A stretch of 64,000 bases of DNA from Boletus sp. NGJ (lineage: Eukaryota > Basidiomycota > Agaricomycetes > Boletales > Boletaceae), in the NCBI GenBank assembly GCA_019096195.1, contig JAGTXK010000091.1, positions 1-64,000 of the forward strand. The letters are read 5' to 3'. This document shows, one piece after another, positions 34,099 through 46,179 of the stretch. Every line of letters begins with the position of its first letter. The stretch's first letter is position 1. Made by a program: the position numbers and the translations under genes. The notes under the pieces were generated by a model. It was given only the letters and a program-made list of their open reading frames with translations, made no database searches and was not told the DNA's origin.

Positions 34099-34576
34099 TG
34101 TTATAATATAGGAAAATTTCAAACTTTTCATGCGAACACTTACTTTTCATTTTCATCAACTCCTTTCTTCATAAGTCATGTGACTGTGCACATGACCATG
34201 GGAATACATCACATGATAGGTCTAGAACCTATGACATCATATGACGTCACTCCTCATGTGACCCACGACTCTTTAATTTCCGCTCTTCTCACACAGCCCT
34301 TTTAATCTCTGTCTTACTATACTTAGTAAATTATCACACACACTGCTTGGTCCATGTGCATCTCTCTCATGTATATAAAGTAGCACTTTGATGACTGGTA
34401 ACCCCAGTCTAATCCACTTGTATTCTTCCTCCAACAACTCATTAGCTTTGACCACTCTGGTCACCATAGGGTTGGGAATAGTATGGATGTGACTCCCCAC
34501 CTCATTCATTGAGCCAGGATCTGTGTAACCTGCAAGTAGTCCTAGCCTTGTGGTTTGTGCCGAAAGGTTCATAACA
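34099..34576 (+). repeat. 5' LTR of element D
   Basis: A 478-bp LTR beginning TGTTATAATAT and ending CATAACA. It contains GTATATAAAG (TATA, about 34370) and a CRE-like TGACGTCA at 34242-34249. It looks identical to the inverted copy at 18904-19381, yet differs at many sites from its own partner at 39981. Confidence 0.88.
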
Positions 34577-35187
34577 CTTGGATTAGACTATATACACAAT
34601 GCTCAGACTCCAGAGCCAAGGAGATTATACGCATGCCCAGCGTTTAAGGGACATCTGAAGTATTCACCACTTGACGGTGACAAGAAAAGCACTTGCTGAA
34701 ACGCTTGCATATACGCTCGTCTGATATCATAAATACGGATAAAGTTGCTGCCAGGCATAGTGCACTAGCCCCACTTCTTAGGTGGTTGCCAATCTAAGCA
34801 TACGCTGGTTCTACGATAGTGAACCCAGGTTCTTGTGATTACCTGTGACGTCACGAAGTTACGATACGGAGATTTATCTCGACTTTCTCCCATGTAACAC
34901 CTGCTAGTAGTAAAGCAGTTATACTCTGGTCCCCCTATCACTGTTGCCCACCATTTTCAACGACCTCTACTTCGACTCCTATGAAGGTGTAGGGACCCCA
35001 GAACCCGATTGCAAGATATTGGGTAGTAAGGTCCTGAAAGAAGACCAACCTAGGAAAAGGAAAACTTACATAAGAAACCCCGACAAAGTCAGACCTCTCC
35101 ACCCCTCCTCCGCATTCGCCCTATATCGCATTGCCTACTTTCGCTCTTACCTCCGCCCAACCTCCCTACTAAAACCCATCAACAAGT
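34577..35187 (+). other. Leader of element D
   Basis: Untranslated leader between LTR and gag. It begins CTTGGATTAGAC, the probable primer-binding region, and holds a conserved block at about 34700-34940 (GATAAAGTTGCTGCCAGGCA, then a GTGCACTAGCCCC core) that recurs in F, D2, H and G. Confidence 0.6.
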
Positions 35188-36310
35188 ATGTCTTGTCTAG
35201 ACATTGACGAGCTCGTTCAAAAACTCACCGACCTCATGCAGGAATGTGACAAGGATAACATCACAAAAAAGATTGCCGACCCTGGAAAATGGAACGGCAC
35301 AAGGTCCACCTTCTGCCCATGGTGGATAAAACTTCGTCTCTGGGTTGACGTGCAGACCTGGAAAAACAATAAAATCATGGACATCGCAGTCCTCTCGCGC
35401 CTCGAGGAAAAGGCAGAAAGCTTTGCTCAGCTTATAATAGAGCACTATCTCGATGAGGAAGCAACCATCGAGACAGACGCAAATGGGGTCATGCAACTGG
35501 CAAAAGGAGCCAACGCGTGGCCCACATGGAACAGGCTACAGGACCAAATAAAGATGCACTTTTGTATCGACACATTAGTGCATGAGTCTCTAAGGAAACT
35601 CGAGACCTTAAAACAAAACAGTCACCCTATAGACCTATTCCTACAAAAGTTTGAAATCCTAAGAAAAGAGTCATACATAGACAATCATCATGCAGAGGTT
35701 CTTCTCAAAAAAGCTGTAGACTTCAAAATCTATGAGAGCTCTCATCTAAACAGTTCAGCTCAGAACTTTGACTATGAGAATCTAGTCATAAACTACAGAG
35801 TAATTGGAAGGGCGTTCAAATAAATGGCAAACAAATGTGGACCACCCATCCGAACTCAACCTCCTCGATCATCGTATACCGCCCCCAATATACAGCAGTG
35901 GGCACTCAATCGGGTCATGGCGCACCCATGGAAATAGGAGTCCAGCAGGCTGGACTGTCGAAAGACATAAGGACTTGTTTCCACTGTGGTAAACCTGGCC
36001 ACATAAAGCCAAACTGCCCCACAAACCCATTTAAATGAACTGGTCAACCACCAATGCAAAGGCAAATCTGGGATTGGAACCAAGGCTCGTATGTCGAGCA
36101 AACACAGGGAGAAAATGAGTATCACTCATTTTTTAATGAACCCCAATCCAGACAATACACATTCCAACCTCTTCCACAACCTCCCATAGCTACAGCAGCA
36201 CCAAGTATAGCAGCAAGGACATATGTTTTTGATGAGGCAGAAGTGTACTATAGAGACAAATTTGAGGTGGAGGCTAAAGCCAGAGCTGTGCAGGCTTTAA
36301 ATGGATAGCG
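35188..36310 (+). pseudogene. Element D gag region
   Basis: Gag with N-terminal helix (DIDELVQKLTDLMQECDKDN), capsid-like region through LDLFLQKFEILRKESYI-type sequence near 35640, and a canonical zinc knuckle CFHCGKPGHIKPNC at about 35978-36020, then a Pro/Gln-rich tail. Broken once or twice but close to complete. Confidence 0.85.
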
Positions 36311-36569
36311 CCAATGAGTAAAGAGGGAACTCAGCGGCACGAACATTCTTCTTTTTCTCTTATGACATGTACTAGTAGCGATTTCCCGATTTCAGATCTA
36401 TCTTCTGTCTTATGTAAATTAACAATACAATCCGCAAGGGCGTCTCAATTGAGCGTGGCACCGGATACAAGTGTGCTTAATTCCCTTGTCAAACAACAAA
36501 AAATATCTCATATCTATAAACCCATGAAAGTTACATTGAACCAAGCATCTACGTTATCCTATGGTGGAG

Positions 36570-36950
36570 AATTCTCCCTTGAAACCATAGTATCGTGCAA
36601 TGTCAATGGACAGTGGTCGCGCTACTGTTTCCAATCCCTCTTGGATTCCGGAGCGTCGCATACCTTCATAGATCAGGACTATGTCAAATGTCATGGAATT
36701 CCTTTCTACACTATTGACAACCCCATAAAGATACATAACACTGACGGTTCAGAAGGAGCTATCGGACTGATCTGTTATGCGGTAACCCTGATGGTGGAAA
36801 TTAAAGGACATTACGAAGTCATAGATGCTTACATATCGAAACTAGGAACCCATCGAATGATCATTGGTTACGACTGGCTTTACCGCCACAACCCTGACAT
36901 TGATTGGGTAAAACAAACGATTACTTTCCCTCGTTGCACTTCATACTGTA
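36570..36950 (+). pseudogene. Element D aspartic protease region
   Basis: Active-site block FQSLLDSGASHTFIDQDYV near 36630 and C-terminal block HRMIIGYDWLYRHNPDIDW near 36855, typical for a Ty3 protease, followed by TYHEFLDVFSEKES, the conserved lead-in to reverse transcriptase. Confidence 0.85.
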
Positions 36951-37089
36951 GAATTATGGGACTAGGACCCACTTCTTCTTACGAACCAGTTCACCTTCGT
37001 ACTATAGAAGAAGGACTCAAAGAGAAAGTTCCACTAACTTATCACGAATTTCTAGATGTCTTTTCGGAGAAAGAATCCCAAAGAATGCC

Positions 37090-37880
37090 CTTATGAAAAC
37101 ACTGGGATCACGCAATCGATCTCAAAGAAGACTTCATTCCGAAGAAAGGACATGTCATTCCCCTTTTGGACATTGAAATGGAAGAAGTCAGAACGTTTAT
37201 CAAAAAGGAAGTCAAAAAAGGTTATGTTAAACCCTCTAAATCTCCACAGACATCCCCCGTCTTCTTCATTCTCAAGAAAGACGGTAAAAAGCAAATGGTA
37301 ATGGATTACTGCTATTTAAATGAAGGAACCATAAAAAATTCCTATCCACTCCCTTTGATTCTGCAACTAATTGATAGACTCAAGAATGTGGATCTATTTA
37401 CAGCAATGGACCTTCAATGGGGATACAACAACGTTCATATCAAAGAAGGTGATGAATGGAAAGCAGCCTTTGTCACCCCCATCAGAGCATATGAACCAAT
37501 GGTTATGTATTTTGGACTAACGAACTCTCCCCCTACATTCCAAACCATGATGAATGATATCTTTAACGACATGTATGCTGTAGTCGTTATTTACATCGAC
37601 GATGTCATGATATTTACATTGGGTAAAACAAAAGAACAGCACAAAGAAGTTGTAAAGGAAGTTCTACACCGCTTACGTGAGAATGACCTTTACGTAAAAC
37701 CAAAAAAGTGTACCTTCTCGGCTGATAAAGTGGACTTTTTGGGTATGGTAGTATCTAAAGAGGGTAGAGATGCAGTCGAAAAAAGTAGCTGGGGTCATGG
37801 ATTGGCCGGTACCTACAAGACTAAAACAACTCCAAGGCTTCCTCGGATTGTGTAATTATTACAGACGATTCATAGAAGGC
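37090..37880 (+). pseudogene. Element D reverse transcriptase region
   Basis: WDHAIDLKEDFIPKKG near 37110, FFILKKDGKKQMVMDYCYLN near 37265, FTAMDLQWGYNNVHIKEGDE near 37400, and the catalytic block VVIYIDDVMIFTLGKTKEQ near 37590, ending in LYVKPKKCTFSADKVDFLGM. Ty3 type. Broken near its end. Confidence 0.88.
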
Positions 37881-37899
37881 TTCACACAAATCGCTTGAC

Positions 37900-38400
37900 C
37901 CTTGAACAATCTTACCAAGAAAGACGTTCCATTCAAATGGGGTCCAGAACAACAAGAAGCTTTCTCAAACCTAAAAAGAAAATTTACGGAAGCACCACTT
38001 CTCACATACCCAAACTGCGATCAAGAAATGCGCATGGAAACCAATGCTTCAGACATTGCCACAGGAGCTGTACTCTCCACATTATGTAATGATGGTAACT
38101 GGCAACCAGTTGTCTTTATTTCCCACTCTTTTGATAGCGCAGAGTGCAACTACCCTATTTACGACAAAGAATTACTTGCAGTAATTTGCGCCCTGGAAGA
38201 ATGGCACCATTATCTTATAGGTTGCGAAAGATTCAAAATCTGGACCGATCACAAAAATCTTGAATATTGGAAGAAGCCTCAAACTCTTAGCGGTAGACAA
38301 GCACGATGGCATGTGCTTCTCCAAGAATTCAATTATCTATTTATATACAAACCAGGTTCCTCAAATGGAAGAGCGGACACTCTTTCCAGAAGACCAGATC
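37900..38400 (+). pseudogene. Element D RNase H region
   Basis: METNASDIATGAVLSTLCND near 38035, YPIYDKELLAVICALEEWHH near 38155, WTDHKNLEYWKKPQTLSGRQ near 38245 and the exit block YKPGSSNGRADTLSRRPD near 38350. Confidence 0.85.
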
Positions 38401-38559
38401 ACAGTGACGCAGTGCAAGACCACAATCAAAATGTTACCGTTCTCCCACCATCTATATTTATAAATCATGTTTCCTTATCTTCAGACCTTATAACAAAAAT
38501 CCAAAAAGAATCCAAAAAATATGATGTAGATGCCATAAACAATTTCCTCTTCTATTCAG

Positions 38560-39535
38560 AACTTAGTTTATTCAAAAATGAAAAAGATCAAATATTTGTC
38601 CCTGAACCTTTACGTACAGAAATCATTACTTTATGCCATGATTCACCAATAGCAGGACATGGTGGTCATTCCAAAACTATTCACACACTCTCCGTTATTT
38701 CTTGTAGCCAGGAGTCACAAAGGACGTAAAAAATCATGTAGATCACTGCCAAGTGTGCACCTTCACTAAGGGAAAGCAAAATGCACTGGCAGGAAAAGTT
38801 TCCCTTTACCTGCGGCAAAAAGACCCTGGGAAGATTTATCAGTAGACTTTATAACTGGTTTACCTCCATCACAATCATTTACCGCTATTTGCATTGTCAT
38901 AGATAAATTTTCAAAAGAAGTCATCTTTATACCTACCTATGATATCTGTTCCTTGAAGGACCTCGCAGTTCTATTTAGAGACCATGTTTGGTCAACACAC
39001 GGACTCCCCTCAACCCTCATATCAGACTGAGGACCCCAATTCATGTCTGTGTTTACCCAAGAGCTTTGTAAGCTCCTTGGAATTAAACAAAAGATTTCCA
39101 CCGCATATCATCCACAAACGGATGGACAAACAGAGCATGTTAATCGAGATTTCAAGCAGTATCTCCACGCATATGCTGGAAAGAAACAACACGATTGGGT
39201 AGAATGGTTGAAACTTGCCCAATTCTCTCACAATAACACTGTAACAATGGCAACTGGCAAGATACCCTTTAAAGTTACTAGAAACTACATACCGCATATG
39301 GGTTTCAAAGGGCATCTTACCAGTTTTGCACACGAGATTGGATGTAACCATAAGAATATAGAAGAAGCGCTGGAAGCTACACGAGAGAGGATGATCACCT
39401 CTTCCGATAAAAAACGATCAACAGCCCCAGAATATTCTATTGGTCAGCAAGTCTGGCTCTCCACAGATAAATTTAAACTTCCATATATGGCAAAAAAGCT
39501 TACTCAAAAATGGATTGGTCCCTACATTATCACAT
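38560..39535 (+). pseudogene. Element D integrase region
   Basis: Zinc-binding part around 38635-38760 (HDSPIAGHGGHSKTIH, then HCQVC), core domain from about 38840 (DFITGLPPSQSFTAICIVID, then STAYHPQTDGQTEHVNRDFK near 39090) and the C-terminal TGKIPFKVTRNYIPHMGF region. Broken in the middle. Confidence 0.85.
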
Positions 39536-39589
39536 GAATCATTCCTAATGCCATAACGCTTAAACTCCCAAACTCTGTTCACATTCATC

Positions 39590-39860
39590 CAACTGTGAAC
39601 ATCTCTCACGTCAAACCATACAAAGAAACATTGCTGGGACAACCTAAATCTCGACCTGACGCTATAGAGATTGATGAAGAGGAAGAAGAGCAATTCGAAG
39701 TTGATTTCATTGCCGCTTCCAGGATGAAGAAAGGCAAACTTGAATATCTGGTTCATTGGAAAGGTTACAACGATACCGACCGTACCTGGGAATCTGAAGA
39801 AATTCATATCACTACACCAAACGCAGTTAAAGATTTCCATCGTCTTAACCCATCCGCACT
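39590..39860 (+). pseudogene. Element D chromodomain
   Basis: The linker FHPTVNISHVKPY-type block leads into FIAASRMKKGKLEYLVHWKG near 39705 and RTWESEEIHITTPNAVKDFH, a well-kept chromodomain. Confidence 0.85.
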
Positions 39861-39967
39861 ACGCAAGCTTCGTGGTTTATCCATATCGGCATTCGCTTCT
39901 CTATTTACTCCTTATGAAAACTTCACCGAAAATGAAAAAACAACAACTCGCCTGGAATTTGAGTCCT

Positions 39968-39980
39968 AAAGAGGGGGTAG
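39968..39980 (+). other. Polypurine tract of element D
   Basis: AAAGAGGGGGTAG ends at the first base of the 3' LTR. The same tract, reversed, precedes the 3' LTR of D2. Confidence 0.75.
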
Positions 39981-40458
39981 TGTTATAATATAGGAAAATT
40001 TCAAACTTTTCATGTGAACACTTACTTTTCATTTTCATCAACTCCTTTCTTCATAAGTCACATGACTGTGCACGTGACCATGGGAATACATCACATGATA
40101 GGTCTAGAACCTATGACATCATATGACGTCACTCCTCATGTGACCCACGACTCTTTAATTTCTGCTCTTCTCACACAGCCCATTTAATCTCCGTCTTACT
40201 ATATGTAATAATTTATCACATGCACTGCTTGGTCCATGTGCATCTCCTATATGTATATAAAGTAGCATTTTGACGACTGGATTCCCCAGTCTAATCCACT
40301 TGTATTCTTCCTCCGACAACTCATTAGCTTTGGCCACTCTGGTCATCGTAGGGTTGGGAATAGTACAGACGTGACTCCCCACCTCATTCGTTGAGCCAGG
40401 ATCTGTATAACCTGTGAGTAGTCCTAGCCTTGTGGTTTGTGCTGAAAGGTTCATAACA
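39981..40458 (+). repeat. 3' LTR of element D
   Basis: A 478-bp LTR with CRE-like TGACGTCA at 40124-40131, followed by ATGTG (40459-40463), the duplication whose other copy is at 19382-19386 in reverse. Confidence 0.88.
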
Positions 40459-40463
40459 ATGTG

Positions 40464-40745
40464 TCAGAATCATTGATCACTACTGTGTGTACCTGTCTGA
40501 ATAGGACAGAGTACCTATAATACCATAGTAGATTCTGGAAGTGAAGTAAACCTAATCTGACACTGTGCTGGGAAATGACCTGAAAATCTCTATGGACATG
40601 AACACAATAATGTCTCTATACAACACGAACAGCAGCACTAGTACACTTAGCAGACTTATATCCAATCTGGAAATAAAGATCAGGGGACTTATAACTATTT
40701 GTAACTACTGGATAACTACTACTTGCCTGTTTGACATACCATTGA
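40464..40745 (+). pseudogene. Old Ty3-like element I, protease region
   Basis: Plus-strand relic with an aspartic-protease-like block (IVDSGSEVNLI) near 40525. It follows directly after the ATGTG duplication of element D. In orientation and order it continues the gag region that now lies on the minus strand at 19390-21750, on the far side of the inverted block. Heavily decayed. Confidence 0.5.
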
Positions 40746-41210
40746 TGTTATAATACAAACTTTTTACATTACATCTTATCTATTTCATTTCTTATCTCAA
40801 AGTCACATGACTGTGCACATGACCATGGAAATAATCACATGACTTGATCTAGACCTACTGTATGACATCATATGACATCATACCTCATGTTACTCATGAC
40901 TTTTTAATTTCCACTTTTCTCACACAGCCCCTTTAATCTCCATTCATATTATTTCACAAACACTTTCTACAATACTACCTTACTTAGTAATTCTTCTCAC
41001 ACACAGCTTGATTTGTGCACACTCTTGTAACATATATAAAGTAGACACTTTGCAACTGGAATTCCCAGTCCAATCCATTTGTTTACTGTCACAGTCATTG
41101 CCTTGGTTATTAATCATTATACATTGGTATTGTTCAGATACAACTCCCCACCACATTCTACTGTGCCAGGATTCGTGTAACCTGTGAAGTTGTCAAGCCT
41201 TGTGAATAGT
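40746..41210 (+). repeat. Old D-family LTR
   Basis: Starts TGTTATAATACA and follows the D-family LTR pattern (two GACATCA words, CATATATAAAGTAG, AATTCCCAGTCCAATCC) with many changes and a ragged right end. The CRE-like sites have decayed to TGACATCA. Oldest LTR of this family here. Confidence 0.7.
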
Positions 41211-41598
41211 CATCAGTGAATTCCTCATTGATTTCATTATAATTGGGGTGACCATGGCAATGCCAAAACCTAGTATCCATTGACAAACAAGTCAATGGAA
41301 CATATCTACAATTCAATAAAGTAAACAGAGACTGAGTGATGGAAATGTTGGTTATGCCACATGAAAATAGCTGAGACACACATATGACAAATGGTACATT
41401 CTGAGCTCATGTAATGTCACACCTGGGAATAACAGCTGCTAGTACTACTCAAAAGATTAATTGTGAAGAAACATTTAAACCATTAGCAAAACTCTGAGTT
41501 TGTTACAGGTTTTGTCATTGTTGACAGATTGAACAGCCAGGCACAGATTTCATCATAGATTGACAAATCATGATAACTTATATTAGTAGTACTATATA
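41211..41598. other. Unassigned stretch between two D-family LTRs
   Basis: Probably more of the old Ty3 element I downstream of its protease, judging only by position. No motif I can name. Confidence 0.3.
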
Positions 41599-42080
41599 TG
41601 TTATGAATCCCTTTCGGAAAACAAACCACAAGGCTCGGAACTACTTTGCAGGCTACACGAGTCCTGGCTGAACGAATCAGGTGGGAGAGTCTTAGTCCTG
41701 GATATTCCCAACCCTACGACGACCGATGGCCGAAGCTAATAGGTTGTTGGAGGAAGATACAAGTGGATTAGACTGGGGTACCAGTCGTCAAAGTACTAGT
41801 TTATATACAGGAGGAAAGTGTGCACAGACCATGCTGTGTGTGTGATAAATTACTACATATAGTAAGACGGAGATTAATAGGGCTGTGTGAGAAGAGCGGA
41901 AATTAAAAGGTCGTGGATCACATGAGGTATGATGTCATATGACGTCATAGGTTCTAGACCTGTCATGTGATGTGTTCCCACGGTCACGTGCACAGTCACG
42001 TGACTTATGAAGAAAAAGGTTGAAGACAATGAAAAGTAAGTAAGCGTTTGAAAAGTTTGAAAATTTCCCATATTATTACA
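41599..42080 (-). mobile_element. Solo D-family LTR
   Basis: A 482-bp LTR in minus orientation with ATATA on both sides (41594-41598 and 42081-42085), a perfect 5-bp duplication. It keeps TGACGTCA (41940-41947) and CACGTG, so it is nearer to the young D2 LTRs than to element D. Confidence 0.88.
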
Positions 42081-42095
42081 ATATATAACTAATAT

Positions 42096-42720
42096 GGCAA
42101 TTTGCTTATTCATACTTATTTGATTAAAATAAGTCCAATAAGCATAAATTCCTAACAAGTAGAATAAGTTCACTTTTTGTTTTGCTTATTTTATTATTTA
42201 TCTTACACTTATTTGACTTATTTTTCAACTCAACTGTATTGACAATAAGTGTACTAAATGTGTACTAAAAGTATAGCAATGTGTAGCAAACAACATGTAG
42301 TAAAAAGTGAACAAAAGTGTAGCAAAGTGTAGTGAAAAAAGTGTACTAAAAAGTGTAGCAAAGTGTAGCAAAAGTGTAATCAAAGTGGAGTGAAATATGT
42401 AGCAAAAAGTGTAGCCAAAATGTTGCAAAGTGTTGCAAAAGTGTACAAAGTGTACTACTCCCTCCCAACACAGATGGCATACTTTTGGTATACATTGGCT
42501 ACACTGCTTACTTGTAGCAAATGTGTAATAACAAATGTGGGAAACCAAAGTGTAGCAAAAGTGTAGCATTTGTAGCACTTTTTTGATTAGCAAATGTGTA
42601 ATGACAAGTGTGGGAAAGCAGAGTGTAGCCAAGGTGTAGTACTTGTGGCACATTTTTTATTAGAAAATGTGTAATAACAAGTGTGGGAAATAAAAGTATA
42701 GCAAAGGTGTAACAATAATG
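42096..42720. repeat. Left terminal inverted repeat with GTGTAGCAAA-like words
   Basis: After the tip and an AAATAAG-rich part, from about 42245 to 42450 the sequence is made of spaced copies of AAAGTGTAGC/AAAGTGTACT. Its reverse complement is found at about 46940-47240. A second, inner block (42500-42720, with GTGTAATAACAA and GTGTGGGAAA words) recurs reversed at about 46195-46290. Confidence 0.75.
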
Positions 42721-43004
42721 GTATTCAAGTAGGCTATTATGTGTGTATTGTCATACTATTTTCAAACTATTATGAAGCTATGAACAGCCTATCATTTTGA
42801 CTTGAGTTTAGTCTCTGCCTGTGCAAAGACTGTGCTGATATTGACATGTTACCTGGTCATGTGAGAGTATACTTATAAAATGACCAAGGCCAAGGTTCGA
42901 GAACAAGATACAAATAGTTCAGGGAGCAGGGGGCCATAGATACAAATGGAAATGATACATATCATAATAAATCTACCCACTTTTCCCCTCCTACTATGCC
43001 TTAC

Positions 43005-44352
43005 ATGTCTGAAAAAAAAAACTACTGCAAGCAATTGACAAGTTAGAGTTGAAAGTTGCAGAACGACAACTAAAAAACTTACAGGAACAGAACAGAGAGG
43101 ACAAACCTGACTCCGATGACTCATTCATCTCCCAGGAGTATATCATCATCACCCCCCCTTCTTCCTCTGTCAACACAGATTCTGACTTGGATACTGAGTC
43201 AATTGACTCAGAGTCCAATTCAAAGGCAAGGACAACACACTATTGCTGCCTGCTTGGTGCAATATGGGCATTTCAGGATGAGGTATCCAGGGCACGTGTC
43301 TTCAACCGTGTGGCTGAGCTGGTGCTACATGCTTCACAACTACACCTCCTCAAGCATTTTGCAGATTTTTGGCCACATCTGTTTTACAAGAAAGTCCATG
43401 TCAAACCACAAATTTTTGACTGTATCCTGGACCAAATCAGTGGTAATCCAATCTTCCATTCAAGATCCAACAACCTATAGTTCCCTATTGCAATCCAACT
43501 TGTGATTTTCCTGAACCATGCTGGTTACTATGGAAATGTGGTGACACCCAAGGATGTAGCACAATGGGCTGGAGTGAGTGTGGAGTCAGTGGTGAACTGC
43601 ACAAACTGTGTGATGCTTGCAATACTCAGCGAGCATAATAAATTTGTATATGTTCCTGAGGCCAAGTCAGAGGAGCTGAAGTTAGCATAGATGTTCATGG
43701 AGGCAAAAACATGCATAGCTTGGAAATGGGGTTTTTTTGTGGTTGATGGGATGACCTTTAATTTATTTGAGAAGCCAGCACTTTATGGTGACACATTCAC
43801 TGACAGGAAGGGACGTTATTCAACCAATTGTCAGGTAGGTTTGACACATACCTTGTTATGTTACGATGCTGTTGTACTGATATGATCACAGGCGGTTGTC
43901 ATGGTGCACAATTTAATGATAGTTGATTATAGTTTGGACCACCCTGGAAGTGTTCATGACACATTATGCATTCCAAGGCACACAGATTGCACAGAAATCA
44001 GATGATCTAATTCCTGAAGGTCATTGGATCTGGGCAGATAGTGCTTACCCCATGAAGACTGGGTGTGTGGTGCCTTTTAAGGCCATCTGAAATATGCCAT
44101 TGTCAAGGCCACAGAAAATCTATAACTGTCATTTTTCAAAGGTACAAACATAGTTAGTAATTATAGTAAGATTCTGACCATAATCACTTAGGTTCACGTT
44201 CATGTTGAACATGCATTCACAGCCCTGAAAGGTCAGTTTCAGTCTTTGCAGGAGCTTCAAATCCATATCTGAACAGCACAAAACATGAAATATGTGGCAC
44301 ATTGGGTGCAGTGTTGCCTGATTTTGCATAATATGATCATTTGTTTTGAATG
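43005..44352 (+). pseudogene. PIF/Harbinger DDE transposase relic
   Basis: A DDE_Tnp_4-type transposase. The N-terminal charged part opens at the ATG at 43005 but a length change in the A-run at 43012-43021 shifts the frame. Then come the helical DNA-binding region (QLVIFLNHAGYYGNVVTPKD and VAQWAGVSVESVVNCTNCVM, 43490-43615) and the catalytic blocks FFVVDGMTFNLFEKP (first Asp, near 43740), MIVDYSLDHPGSVHDT (second Asp region, near 43915) and VEHAFTALKGQFQSLQELQI (Glu, near 44200), ending with WVQCCLILHNMIICFE at about 44350. Introns at 43835-43891 and 44142-44191 have good ends and keep the reading. Stops are seen at about 43478, 43688 and in the 43990-44080 part. Confidence 0.78.
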
Positions 44353-44829
44353 AATGCTTGGATGACCATCATCAATCCCTTGGGCACAACTAGAAGCTCG
44401 GGAGCTTGCTAGGGAGCATTAAAATGTGGTAGTGCAGGTATCTGTTGGATCTCCAGGTCAGCTCTTCCATGTAGATTTGATGAATAGCCTTTTCAACACA
44501 CTTGGGAAGCCATATATTGTAAATGGGGGGCAGGAATAAACATGTATCATGAATAACCAAGTGAAATTAAAACACACCAGTATACTATATATATTACAGG
44601 GCTGCCAGCAGTGAAAAGAGAATAATACTTGTGCTAAGAGAATAACATGTTGATACCTGAGATGGAGGAAGGTGATTGCAAAGAGAAAAAAAAAAAGTGT
44701 CCTGAGAATACAGGCAAACAGGTTTCAAGCCAATGATTGAGAGTAGGATGGTGGAAAAGATGAGAATGGTGGAAAGGAAAAGGAAGTTGATGATGCACCA
44801 GTGGCAGAATCTAAGTGAGAGACATTGGA
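44353..44829. other. Intergenic part of the Harbinger element
   Basis: AT-rich spacer between transposase and the minus-strand partner gene; includes an A-run near 44690. No gene recognised. Confidence 0.4.
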
Positions 44830-46030
44830 TTAATAGATGGATAAATGTGAAAGGGAGGGATCTTGGTATGAAGGGCCAGCAGCCAATGGTCCAGGATCCT
44901 CAAGGTGATGGGCGAGCAGAGAGTGACCTTGATGTGATGTATCTGCAATGAACTGGTTGCCAGATACACCCATTTGCTGCATCACACATGCATATTCCAT
45001 TTGCTTAGTCAATAACTCAATGTGACAGGCAACAGCACACTCCTCAGTTTCCTTCAACTTGAGGTCCAGCATTTTGAGCTTGTGCTCACAGTGAAATTCT
45101 ACTTCAGCATTCACCCACTTAGCACTGAGCTCCTGCTTTTGGATCTCAAGTTCTTGTTTCCATAGTAAATAGTTGAGCTGCAATATGTGTGAAGGTGTCA
45201 CCCCTCTAAGACCTCACTTGCCCTATCTAACTCCTCAAGTTTGGCAGCATATGGATTTTGGAACCAGAAGTGGTTTTCTGCTTGGTGGAGGATGAGATGC
45301 TGTCTGATAAACTAGTCTGCACGTTTGACATTGATCCAACAGAACTTGGTGGATGTGAATACAGGCTCTGAGTCTGTCTTAGGCTGGTAAATGCACTATG
45401 CCCCTCTCATAAGGGTGTCTTGCTTCTTGATGAAAACAAAGTGCTAGAAGAACTGGATGCTGCAGTCCGCTGCCATATTTTACAATGATATATTCATCAG
45501 TCTGAAAAAGAGCAATAAAAAAAAAGCCTACCTTGGGAGCACTGGCAGGGAGAGGAGGCTACTCAAACATTGGCTCAACATTTATGCCAGGATTGTTGTC
45601 ATCATAGAAAAGGGGGTCATTAATAGACTGCATGGCAAGAGCATGTTCCTTGTCATCCTTCACTGTGATCTCTCCTTCATCATACTGGGCATTGGCATCC
45701 TCTTTTTCAGGTATGGTAGCAAAAGCACTGGCTTTGGGTGTGACAATGCTAAGAAGACTCTTGGCATGATTGACATTTGGGTCAGAAGATGTGAGTTCAC
45801 TATCAAAAGAAGGGATTCCTTTCCAGATAGCATTGAGCTCCTTGTAGTAAGAGAATGTACAGAGGACATCCTTTAAATAATTTAGCATTAAGTATTAGTG
45901 ACGATGTTAACAAGATGAGGTAACTTACCAAGAAGGTTTTGCGGTGGGCTATCCATGTTGTCGTCATTTCAAGGCATAATGCTGCTACCAGTACTTTTGA
46001 ACCATGAGTGCTGCTCACAATATGTATGGC
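44830..46030 (-). pseudogene. Harbinger partner gene relic (Myb/SANT-like)
   Basis: Minus-strand gene converging on the transposase. One part (45888-45559) reads YYKELNAIWKGIPSFDSELT and VNHAKSLLSIVTP. I recognise this as the region that follows the Myb/SANT-like domain in the fungal Harbinger companion protein. A second part (45201-44830) is a charged helical stretch (KWVNAEVEFHCEHKLKMLDL). The companion protein is known in this superfamily to bind DNA and assist the transposase. An intron between the two parts is likely. No Myb Trp repeat is seen on this strand, so it is N-terminally incomplete. Confidence 0.5.
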
Positions 46031-46179
46031 CCACCTTTTGTTTGGTCAAGTTTGCCATGGTGTGCAAGAGACATGAGTTTATGTGTCGACTAAATTGCAT
46101 TTTTGGCATTTTTGGACTTTGTCAAAATTTCTAAGAATGACTGTAACAAAAGGTGAGCAACACTGCCACAAATAATATA

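Larger units (their letters stand above)
34099..40458 (+). mobile_element. Ty3 chromovirus element D
   Basis: A 6.36-kb element with 478-bp LTRs, long leader, gag, protease, reverse transcriptase, RNase H, integrase, chromodomain and polypurine tract. It was inserted in the old Ty3 element I with duplication ATGTG, now found at 40459-40463 and, because of the inversion, as CACAT at 19382-19386. It is broken several times. It is related to D2 (54107-60519) and F (52035-62388), with decay intermediate between them. Confidence 0.9.

Noticed and set aside
42240-42460. Repeated short words at 42.2-42.5 kb resembling a CRISPR or satellite array
   Set aside because: The reverse complement at 46.9-47.2 kb and the enclosed transposase show that these are the terminal repeats of a DNA transposon; spacing is irregular.
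42885-42905. GGTTCGAGA near 42893, like a tRNA T-arm
   Set aside because: No A box, acceptor stem or anticodon arm at the right distance.
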